Assembly: GCF_001949145.1 (NCBI RefSeq) | Contig: NW_019091368.1 | Coordinates: 2,409,226-2,467,391 of the forward strand | Origin: Acanthaster planci | Lineage: Eukaryota > Echinodermata > Asteroidea > Valvatida > Acanthasteridae | Direction of reading: 5' to 3' | Length of the DNA: 58,166 nt | Shown here: one piece after another, positions 48,801-58,166 of the stretch | How the letters are laid out: the number at the start of each line of letters is the position of its first letter | Numbering within the stretch: the first letter of the stretch is position 1 | The notes under the pieces: generated by a model | What the model saw: the letters and a program-made list of their open reading frames with translations, nothing else | Told to the model about the DNA's origin: nothing | Databases searched by the model: none | Made by a program: the position numbers and the translations under genes

Positions 48801-51800
48801 TCCAACTCTGGCAATACGACAGATGAAACATGAAAAACAACTCGTTCTCCGAGGGAAGGTGTTGGTTGGGTGCGAAATCAGCATCGGCACGGGAACATAC
48901 ACCCCTCCTCCTCCCTCTCTCCCCCCCCCAACAACGAGACTGCGGGCATACCAAATGGAGTCGCACATTCCTGAGAATCACAGATGCAGAGACTTCAGCT
49001 GATGTGTGTGGCCTGGGACCTTTCAAACCTGACAATCTCCACTCGAGGAGGGGAATTTACACTGTACTTTTAAGCCGTATAAAATCTTCCACCTCAAGAG
49101 CACACATTTGTAAGGATTCATCAATACATTTCTGCGGTGCATGGTGTCATTAATTTCCAGATCTAGAACTTGGGCATTTCTGTATAAAGAGGTGACTGTA
49201 AGTACGTGCACAGCTTTACGCCCTACAACCAAACTGTGCATGAGTATTCAAGGGAAAGCCAAAACGGGACAGGCGATTGGGCCTCACCGTGTTTACTCAA
49301 TAAACGTGACTATTCACCAGGTGGATCTTGTGACTTGTAGGGTACAATCGTTATCTTCCGGCTGGACTTTAAGTGATGACGCGATATGGTTTGCAATTGA
49401 AGACATACATGTAAAAGAGGCCATTTTGCTATCAAAGGAGCTTGACGTACATTGTAAGTACTGTGCCCTTGTCCTAAATCTGTCAAGGTGGCCACAGAAA
49501 AAAAGTCCATTAAAAAGTACATACATGTACATGTACCCGGTACATGTACTTGCACAGTTCTCTGCAAAGTTTTAGAAATAAAAAAAAAATCTTATATTTG
49601 TCAAAACACTTGCTTCAAAAAAACCCCAAAGGCCCACAAATTGAATTAGGCCTACAAGTAAAGTTCTATCCAGGATGTTACTGAACATTATATTGTAAAG
49701 TGCACTCAAGTCATGAATACCGGTAATAAACACAGATCCTAACCTACATGCACATGTATACATGTAAGATCATATTCTCCCCCATTTACCCAGCTCCTCT
49801 TCACTGATAAACCAAACACATCAGAATGGCATGGAGGTAAAGCCTTTGTGCATATGTAAATTTTGAATTGGGTAATTTTACTTGAACCACCGCCCTCCCC
49901 AAAAAAATAAAATCTCAAAACACAAACAAGGAGAAACCCACATACTGCACATTAATTTCTAAGCCAAGGGGACGGATAATTCTCTGCAGACTGGATGTTC
50001 TAGTCAATTTTCAATGCTCCATCAAATTCAACCTCAGGCGAAAATGACTCCTTGGTGGAAATTAGACCAGCACCGTGAGGTACTCCGTATTATTGAATGC
50101 CGGGAGAATGCATCCGGTACCAGGCTCACTGACGTTTCAATATTTTCCCATTATCTGCCGGGCGCCTCCGGTTTTTGTTTTCATTGTTTCTCCCAGTTTA
50201 TTTCTGAAGATGACGCTTCGTTGTTTCCACAGCATCTTGTTCATGTGTTTCAGGGGGGGGTTGGCATATTTCTCGAGTAAAGGTTTGTTCATGTGTCATC
50301 TTCAAAGGGTCGCATCTTCAGTGCTTAAGGCTACATATGCATCCTCTGTCCTTGGTTCTAGCTAAGTTGTTCAGGGTTCCAGCTGGCAAATTTCAAACAC
50401 TATCCAAAGATTTAGCTAAACGCGCAGTTTCTGCAATCACATGTAATGTAGTCTTAAAGATTTTTGTCTCCTCCAATGCTCAAGCCGCTAGTCAAATTCT
50501 GCAAATACATGCCTGTAGATGTATGTAGGTACGGTATGTATGCATGCATTTGCCATTTACTAACAATGGCAACTAACAGATGGAACTCTGCATGTCCCCT
50601 TCACAATGCTCCCCTGAAGTTTTCCAGAGAAAAAAAGAAGCACTTTAACTCATTCCAATGGAAAATACGGTTTGAACACCCAGACACAAAACTTTACATC
50701 TCGCACTCAAAGGTAAACTGTGAAGGCTTGATGATGAGTAACTTCATGTTTCAAAACTGGGCCCAAACCACAAAGGCCCCCCTCCCCCAAATACTGGTAC
50801 TTCTGTTTCCGGTTTCCTGATCGACCCAATTTTTTCGGCGCAACCCCACAATTTTTATCAGCAAGTTATAAAAATAAATTTTAAAAACTATTTTAAAATT
50901 TAAACAATGTTTTCAATAAATCCTGTCCTCTTTCTTTACAAACACCTCTGAACAACTTTTTTCATGTTAAAACGTTTTTATGTTTTCCAGCTTACATGTA
51001 TATTTGCAACTTTTGAAAAGAAACGTCTGTTACTTTCATGAGTTCTCTTCACGTTTCGCTGCCGCAGTGGTGAAAACACGTGCGCAAAGCTCAATGCACT
51101 AAAGCAATGCTGCGCTGGTTCCCGCGGCGCTGTGCTACACCCATTCAAAGAATGCAGGATGGAAATGTGGCAACCAGTCTATATTACTGGTGTCGTTACA
51201 CTACTCCGGGCGAACATGCACACAACCCTACAGCTGCACGTCGAAAAGACATCGACGTTGCAAGAAGATTTCTGCAAGTTATAAATGCACAGAACTTAGT
51301 CTGTGGTCTGTGTGTGTAACCTCTATGTTCAGGAGTTAAATATGAGGTTGTTTTGCTCATTCTTGAAGCAAGCGTGCTTCGGTAAAATTTTCTGCCACGG
51401 CACAAGGTTTACTGCCCACCCATTTGGATACATCACAGATGCTTTCCACACGATACACGGGCATTACTGGCCAGTGACTGACTGGTGTTGTGCATAGTGG
51501 AGTAAATTGTCCATAATTTTTAAGAATTGTCAACTGTAGGAATATTTACATAGATTAAGGCAAGTTTTTATCACTTTTGGGGGCAATTTTTGGTAGATTT
51601 CATCCCCATTCATACTATTTAACCAGCACAAAGAAATCGACCTAAAAAAAAATGGGAAGGCATGTAATGGGAAGCCAAACTTTTTTTTGGCCTATCCTCA
51701 TCTCCTCCTAAACAGCTCTCTAAAGCGCACACAACTTACATCCATTAAAGTAAGCATCAATACAATTCACATAGTATGCATGATTCATGAATGTCAGGAA

Positions 51801-52901
51801 CATCTGAGAGACCTTCTGAGTACAGTTCTCTAGAATTCAAATTAGCAATGGAGATTTACAATGTACATGTAGGTACATGTACGTGTACACCTGTACTAGT
51901 ATATTATACCAGTGCACGTGTGTATTTTGCATGCGTGCCTTTGTTATAACAAACTGACGATCACTCAAAGAAAATTTCTTTTTCCTTGTTTCCCCTGCCT
52001 GGGTTGATTGAAAATACATTACCGAAAAAAAATATCCAGAACTATCACGTGACATTAAATATTCATGCAAACCACTGAAAAGGTCCTGGGGATCTTCCTC
52101 GGACGAAGACGACGCAAAGTTTCAAATAAACATCTGACCATTCTTTTACCAAAGCAAATGAACTTCCCTTGTTTTGTGCAGAAAATTACGAAGAGTGATG
52201 AAACTCCAAGGCACTGCTTACGAGTGCATGTCGCAGAAAACACAATGGTCTAATAATGGTCACGGCACATGTAAATGCGACAACGATATCTTGTAATTAG
52301 TAATTATACAGAGCCAGGGCATCATCACGTACATGTAAACGGAAGTCAACTACCTCATGTACATGTACATACTTGTGTATCCTTCAATACGTACATTGCT
52401 ATATGAATATTGGGGGAAAAGGTTGGTTTCAGCAATGACAGTACGGTATTGTCTGGGGCTGATGTAAAAAGTCCAATTAGAACCACCGATTGCAGTAACC
52501 TGCATGTAGCTACATGTACATGCACTTCATCAGATGTACCAGCCACCTGACCCCCACAAACTCTCTGGCCAGGTAAGCTGCCAAAGCAAGTCAACAGACA
52601 GTCATGGGTTCAATCAAGTCCTCCCAAGTGAGCCTGTGAAGTTTTTTAACAAACTCTAGGAAAGTTTCACTTTCGGGATGTTAAACTGGTAAGTGACATG
52701 TGACATGACTCGCAGTGTACGACAACTTAAGCACTGAGCACAGAGCAGCATATCGTGGTGCTTCACATACAAAATGGTTTTGCAGAAGCATATTATCAAT
52801 GCGTCACTCGTTCTTTTCCCACAAAAATGCCCTAAAAAATCCTGGCATGCCATCATATTTGATGTGGAAGTTGAGCAAGTGTAACCAGCCAAGAGACTTA
52901 C

Positions 52902-52991
52902 CGTGGTCTTCTCCAGACAGCTAAGCAAGTGGTGATGCTGAGACTCGTAGGCACTGTACTTGCTGGTCAGGTCTTCCAGACTGCAACCACT
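52902..52991 (-). CDS. 90-nt exon of the minus-strand gene
   Basis: This is the cleanest exon of the window: acceptor TTGTCTCTTTCCAG|AGTGG, donor ACG|GTAAGT, 30 open codons, phase 0 at both ends. The peptide starts SGCSLEDLTSKYSAYESQHH and ends LLSCLEKTT. Leucine spacing and charge alternation suggest an alpha-helical, perhaps coiled-coil segment. The next exons in transcription order found here are 35283-35381 and 28925-28960, both in the same phase. I do not recognise the protein. Confidence 0.78.
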
Positions 52992-53946
52992 CTGGAAAGA
53001 GACAAGATGGAGAGAATTTTGAAAATGGGGTTGAAGTTATCACACCAGAACAATGTCACAAAGATTTGTTGGGTAAATACGGGTAGGCACAGTGGTCTGC
53101 TTTAAACCATGAATGTTCTAGAGGTCGTTGAATTCCTCCTACAGCTGGCTGCTTGCAAAGGTTTTGCACTTGTGCAGGTTTTTTGGCGGTCAGAAAACTG
53201 CAGGTGTGTAAGTGTAAATTACAAAAACTTGAACATAATAAGCCACTTCATAAATGAGGTGGAAGTGACCGTTTGGTGATGCATATATGGTCATCCTTGA
53301 CAAATCACAGACAAACAAACAAAAAGTTGATGTATTCACTACCAAATAATTGTTGGTAAAACACAATTGATGGCAAAACACAAGGCATTTCATCTTTCTT
53401 GACAGGTAAAGAACAAAATATTTAAAATATCCCCCCCCTGAAGTATTGGTACAATACACATGTACATGTAGGTGTGGCAAAGAAATAGGCTTTGAGGTTG
53501 CTTGGCAAACGGAGAGACCTTTGAAGTAAGCTGACCAGCTGGACTTGAAATACACCAGCATCAATTGAAATCGCCTCTTAAAATATTCCAGTGTCAAGTG
53601 CAAATATGGAAAAAGTACATATTATATCACTGCCCCTTTAAAGACCAACTTCCGTGACAAATATCATAATATGGTGGCACAGATACAAAGAAATACATGT
53701 ATCTCAGAGGAGACTGAACGTGAATGCATGAATTCAAGCGCGATAGTTTTTATGATCTTGAAGTCTGGGGCAAAGGGGACGGTAAAAGGAAGCTACATGT
53801 ATACAGTTCAACCCAATCAACAATTGTCAAATTTTGAGATCTTTGTTCACAACTGGTATTAACCTTTCACACATATACACAAAAATTTGGGGCTTTTTTC
53901 CCCAGGGACAAAAAACTGCCCCCCCCTTTCGAAATCCGTGACACAC

Positions 53947-54219
53947 CATTGGTTTCGTACACCAGCTCCAACGGGAAGATATGCCGCTGCAAAGCAGACT
54001 GGATCACATCAGGGCAGTCTTCCTTTAATTCACCACTGATGCAGGATGGGCTGAGCAGCCACACGTGTCTGCACAATGACGATACCAGATCCAACACAAT
54101 TTCCACAATGATAAACTGGACTTTTTCTGATGACAACAAACTAAGTAACTGCCACAATTTTCCAAGTTTTACAGGATTTGTACGAGTAAGTCCAATGGAC
54201 AGGGCACTGTGGTGCCCTG
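53947..54219 (-). other. Leucine-rich open segment, possible exon or coding relic
   Basis: Within a 178-codon open frame (53867-54403) the middle part reads like a helical protein: NPVKLGKLWQLLSLLSSEKV, a hydrophobic run QFIIVEIVLDLVSSL, then CPDVIQSALQRHIFPLELVY. A weak acceptor (TGTGACAG|) and donor (AATG|GTGTGT) would give a phase-1 exon, which does not fit the phase-0 chain of the host gene. The flanks are simple sequence. The opposite strand is open as well. It could be a fragment of another gene or an old insertion. Confidence 0.25.
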
Positions 54220-54221
54220 TC
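54198..54221. other. Perfect 10-bp hairpin
   Basis: GACAGGGCAC (54198-54207) and GTGCCCTGTC (54212-54221) form a perfect stem around a four-base loop TGTG. It sits at the edge of the leucine-rich open segment and beside a TACATG palindrome cluster. Confidence 0.55.
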
Positions 54222-56401
54222 ACACAGGTGTACATGTACATATACAGTACGGTACATACATGTACAGTACATGACATGTTCACGTGAGTAACACAGGCTT
54301 TGCGTGGTAGCCATCTTGAAGGACAGTTGTTTTGTTCAACAGGGAAACCTCCTTTGCGCATACCCTGTAGACCAAAAGCACTGGCCTGCAAGCTGGCAGC
54401 CATGCAAACATTCTACACACTCTCTTTTAAAATTTCCATCTTGTACAGAACAAATGATAACTTGGCTGGTGTTCATGTCTTTTTAACTTTAAGAAGAGAA
54501 AATAGGGCTTTTCTTCAATTTTCTGAAAAAAAAAAGCACTTGCCATGCAGGCGTGTGCTATAAAATATGTAGGGTAAACACATGCACAGAGCCTATAAAA
54601 TTTGCACAATCATGTGAAAGCTTACAAAAGCGAATAAGGATAATGCTGTCATGTCACTGCGAGGGATAGATGCTCTTTGAACATCTACTTCATATTGAAA
54701 GTTTCAATTGGGTTCGACTTCAAATCATGTCTCATAAAGCAATTGGATGAAAATAGTAAATATTCAAAAATTAATAAAAATTAAGAAATTGTGAAAAAAA
54801 AACCACTCGTTTTGTTTGATGTGATAAGAACGCACACTGCCATCCATTTTGGAACAACGCCAAGCTTACGATTCAACTTGACTGGGTTTTTAAGTGTTTG
54901 AGCTGGTCGTTTGCGCCGGCGGTGCTCATCATCACTCTGACAATTTCAGGTCTTACTACCTGCATGATTTTCCTCCCATTTCTCTACACGAAGTGATGGC
55001 TTGATTGCCTCAATAATAACTTAAAACAGGCATCGACATCGCCCGGGCCATCTACCGCTCATTTCATACACATTATTAATGATGGAATGCCTATGCTTCT
55101 TCTGTGCATGAAATATTCAGTTTGGGTAAACATGACCACTATTCCACATGGCGCTTGTACATGTACAGTGGCAAAAACAGCCTATCTCCCTTCATTTTTT
55201 TTTCTTTCTATATTGCAGCGCACCAACTCATTTCATTAGTAGGGCCTACTTCAGCTGACCTGGATATTCAGGCATGGAATGTAGTAGATGGAAAGATGGA
55301 AAAACAAAATAAAAACTGGCACAGCAGATGAGCAGCTGACAGACTGTGACTTTTATAACCAGAAAAAAAAACAAAAGCAAAACCAAACCCCTCCCCCAAA
55401 AATCAACTATGCTCAACGACAATGTACTATAAGCAGCATTGACTGTAAGCATGTGCAATTCCCCCATCTCTGGCCCCACGGTTGAAAATAAGGCAAGAAA
55501 TCCTGGTTACAGAAAGTGGCCTGCATTGGATGACTATTAAGCATTCATGAATCAATCGAGATGGAGTGTGCCCGTACACATGTGTGTGTGTCCATGTACC
55601 TGCAGTACACAGTCCATACTGTCTGTATACTGTACAAACAAATGTACAGGTAATGTACATTACAGAGAGTGCTGCCATTGGTTGATGGATGCATTTCCAA
55701 ATATTAAGTCTAAAATCAAAACAAAATGGATGGAAGATAAATTTGGGGGGGGACCAAATCTGCCGAATACACATAATGACGAGGCCTTCACGCAATCACA
55801 AGGTGCATTGGCGTCACTATCGATGGATAAGACTGCCAAAGACACACACTAACTGCTGCTCTGGTAAGGGGCAATTTATCCCTGTATCCCCTCCATTAAT
55901 ACTGCCTTGTTGAAATGCAACTCACAGACACTGCTTATTACAAGCCCCCGTTTGGCCGAGGCCGTTCAGCCTCGCGAAAGTGGAACATTACCGAAACGCA
56001 TCATCCTAAAAAAAAAGGAACCGAGCACATCCCTGCGACATTTGAACAGATCGCTCAATACTCGGGTTCTCCCTATTGGCAAATCAGTACAGTCTACACC
56101 AAAAAAAAGAGGGACTGACAACAGAACGGGGAGAATTGTTGAGAGAAACTTGTCACGAGCAACAGCCACGAAACACAGTGACGAAGAGCATCTTGGCCTG
56201 TTGAAACGGCAGTATTGGACCGTGGTGTAGACTGTTTGAAAAGGACCTTAGGGATGATGAAATCAACAGTCGGAGCAAATTTTTGTCACTCTCTTGGAAT
56301 GTTAACCACTGAACAAATTCCTCTTGTAGAGTGCGAAAGTGACCAAATCGGAAAGAAGTCAATTCAAGCTCTTCAGAAAGGACTGAAATTGCATGTACAT
56401 T

Positions 56402-56906
56402 AAAGGCCTTTTCAAACTAGACAAATCTCGGGGTTGATGCAGGGTTGAAAACTGGTGACGATTCACACTTGAAAGTTTTTAACTCCGCGCCGACCCTGCG
56501 TCAACCCCGAGATTGCTCCAGACCAGGGTTGAGAATTTTCAACCTGGTTTAAAATTTTTTGTGCTCATTTCTGGGGTTGAACTTACCCTGATAAGCTCAG
56601 TTTGCACGAAAAAAGTGTGAAACAACACCGGGTTGAACGTGGGGTTGAAAAATCTAATTTTCAACCCAGGGCAGTCATGGATTCGCCCAGGGTTGAGTTC
56701 AACCCGGGTTGAAAATTGTTTGTGCCCATTTCTGGGTTGAACTCATCCTGATAAGCTCAATTCACACAAAACAAGTGTGAAACAATGCTGGGTTGAACGC
56801 AGGGTTGATATATTAAATTTTCAACCCAGGGCGGCCATGGGCTGATGGGGCTCACCCAGGGTGGAGTTCAGCCCGGGCTGAGAGGCTGTAGTGTGAAAAC
56901 GCCTTT
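56402..56906. mobile_element. MITE-like element with internal tandem duplication
   Basis: The 505-base element begins AAAGGCCTTTTCAAACTAG and ends with the near reverse complement CTGTAGTGTGAAAACGCCTTT, that is, terminal inverted repeats of about 18 bases. GTACATT before it and GTACACT after it (6 of 7 identical) suggest a target-site duplication. Inside, a unit of about 160-169 bases is present twice in tandem (56541-56700 and 56701-56869). It contains GGGTTGAA/TTCAACCC inverted modules, CCTGATAAGCTCA and GTGTGAAACAA. The left quarter folds back as well (TCTCGGGGTTGA against TCAACCCCGAGA). There is no coding capacity, so mobility would need enzymes from elsewhere. Confidence 0.8.
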
Positions 56907-57961
56907 GTACACTTCAGGTTGTCACATCACTTGGTACAAAAGTTTTTGCATTTACATGCACAGGGAAAAAGAGCAGCTTCAGAAACTCTGAGTCATCTGA
57001 AATGTACTTCAGAAATAGAGAAGAAGACAAGGAGCTGGGAATTAACTCAAATTCTGTATTTTACATGAGGGTTCACTGACAAGTTACACTTTAAATTGAT
57101 TGTTTTACAGTGGGTGTGTATTAATATTCTCTGGAATTGGTATCAAATAGTGTGGAAGTGAGCAGAAATTTGCAGGCTTCTACTCTTACTGTAAATGGAA
57201 ATCTGATGAGATTTCAGAAGATGCCCTATGTGTAAATTTCCATCAGTTGCAAAAACAGCAAAAAAGAAATACTGAACATAGAAGCACAAGACCTTGCACG
57301 GGCCTTCGGTACAATTCTGGTGTGAGAAGCCGTACACAGTGTAGTCAGACTGTCTGGTCTCCCTTCACTCGAATTATGCATCTGTAATCTGAAGCCGCAC
57401 AGTGTGGCACTGTGGCTTCACGGCGGTGGTGCTCGCTAGAAGCTTTGCGGCTTCATTACTTTACATATTCGATGGATATACCGGTATGTAGGACTACTGG
57501 GCAGCCAGCTAGGCTGGTAAGAAGTGCAAGGGTACAGATTCCTCTGCTTCCCCCTCCCCTCCCTGCCCCGCCACTGTGTAATGACTTCAAACGCTGTCAA
57601 AACTTCAGTGACAGGTTTACAGATGTGCGTTTGGCAAAGTACAACCTCATTGGCGATCAAAATCGAGCAAAGTCTTGCTCTCTAGGAAACATGCACCCTG
57701 CCTCCTGATAGGAAAATAAATAAATGGCCTTGTGCCCGGTGTGCTGTCATCAATAGCTCTTGCTCCGAGGGTGCCCGGTAAAAATGCACTGACAAGGATG
57801 TATTTATTAGAATATACATAATTGATTCGGTCAACATCGTGAGTGGGCGAGGTACTGTACTTGATGAGCGCAGGCATGCCAAAATGAAAAGAACTATTCA
57901 GATACTTTATTGCATATGCTAAGAGCCATTTCAAAAACATACTCTAATCAAGTGTGTTCAC

Positions 57962-58021
57962 ACTCTCTCTGGCTGCAAAATCCTGACGCTGCGCACTGTC
58001 ACCGTCCTTGACACGGAGTTC
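57962..58021 (-). CDS. Probable 60-nt exon of the minus-strand gene
   Basis: A good acceptor (TCATACTCTCTCTCCCATGGTAG|GAAC) precedes 20 open codons in phase 0 that read ELRVKDGDSAQRQDFAARES, a charged peptide without motif. The donor is weak (AGT|GTGAAC, or two bases earlier A|GTGTGA). Support comes from the GC-rich composition relative to the surroundings and from phase 0, as in the four other exons on this strand. The gene continues beyond the right edge of the window. Confidence 0.35.
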
Positions 58022-58166
58022 CTACCATGGGAGAGAGAGTATGAACAACGTACCTAGCAGGGGCACCAGGTGGAGGTCTCACTTGTCCCCAGCCAGTGTC
58101 ACCTATGACAACTTGAAAGGAAAGAGTTTAGGGTGTTGCAGCATTGACGGCGTCAAATACCACACA

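Larger units (their letters stand above)
35382..52901 (-). other. Very long intron (about 17.5 kb) of the minus-strand gene
   Basis: Most of this stretch is featureless intron. Features inside are a two-strand-open block at 37476-37646, a possible phase-1 exon at 39127-39180, a perfect 9-bp hairpin at 40494-40517, a helical-looking open frame at 41829-42056, a palindrome cluster at 41543-41630, a putative regulatory block at 44791-44970, a SINE at 45462-45825, and open frames at 49141-49575 and 50014-50280 (plus) without splice support. The longest frame, 40700-41227 (minus), has no domain-like character. Confidence 0.4.
52992..57961 (-). other. Intron of the minus-strand gene
   Basis: No additional well-supported exon was found. 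It contains a leucine-rich open frame (53947-54219), a perfect 10-bp hairpin (54198-54221), several TACATG palindromes (about 53458 and 54229-54270) and a MITE-like composite element (56402-56906). Confidence 0.4.

Noticed and set aside
49141-49575. 144-codon open frame on the plus strand
   Set aside because: Three overlapping frames on both strands are open here and the end runs into TACATG palindromes. The length is within chance for the window.
58092-58111. Possible 20-nt exon between GTCATAG and GTGAGACC on the minus strand
   Set aside because: It is too short, its length is not a multiple of three, and it is unsupported by composition.

Overview
The window is eukaryotic, intron-rich DNA that is moderately AT-rich and almost entirely non-coding. 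Most long open frames look like chance. The signs of a marine invertebrate genome are very large introns, dozens of TACATGTACATG-type palindromes, a tRNA-derived SINE whose body carries a 'cccttgggca(g/a)ggcac' segment, homopolymer G/C runs and small fold-back elements. A deuterostome (echinoderm, hemichordate, cephalochordate) or a mollusc would fit. I cannot decide between them, and no gene could be named with confidence.

Left part (1-17 kb). One convincing plus-strand coding exon lies at 7213-7341 and holds the last 42 codons and the stop of an unnamed protein, so a plus-strand gene enters from outside the window and ends here. The window opens with a G-poor, AACCC-rich degenerate repeat. 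Around it lie a tRNA-like SINE head (6686-6765), a repeat family present twice (2551 and 16244) and a minisatellite interrupted by an assembly gap (N at 12825-13069).

Middle and right part (17-58 kb). A second gene runs on the minus strand, tail-to-tail with the first, and spans at least 35 kb. Its best exons are 52902-52991 (90 nt), 28925-28960 (36 nt microexon) and 22479-22868 (390 nt). Probable further exons are 35283-35381 (99 nt) and 57962-58021 (60 nt). All five are multiples of three and read in phase 0, so they join in any combination without a frame change. The predicted product is a hydrophilic segment with a leucine-spaced, possibly coiled-coil part followed by a Ser/Thr/Pro-rich C-terminal tail. 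If the last donor is not used, the protein ends in VSAL, which fits a class I PDZ ligand. A minus-strand poly(A) signal with a GU-rich downstream element at 17141-17184 is a possible gene end, which implies either an about 5 kb 3' UTR or an unseen last exon.

The introns contain a SINE (45462-45825), two fold-back/MITE-like elements (32576-32743 and 56402-56906, the latter with an internal tandem duplication), a strong 82-nt imperfect hairpin (33406-33487), and several blocks that look like regulatory DNA. Four exact copies of the 13-mer ATGCATWATTCAT, a POU/homeodomain-like site, are spread over these introns. No operon, CRISPR array, prokaryotic system or viral gene was seen, and no clear new multi-gene system could be supported.
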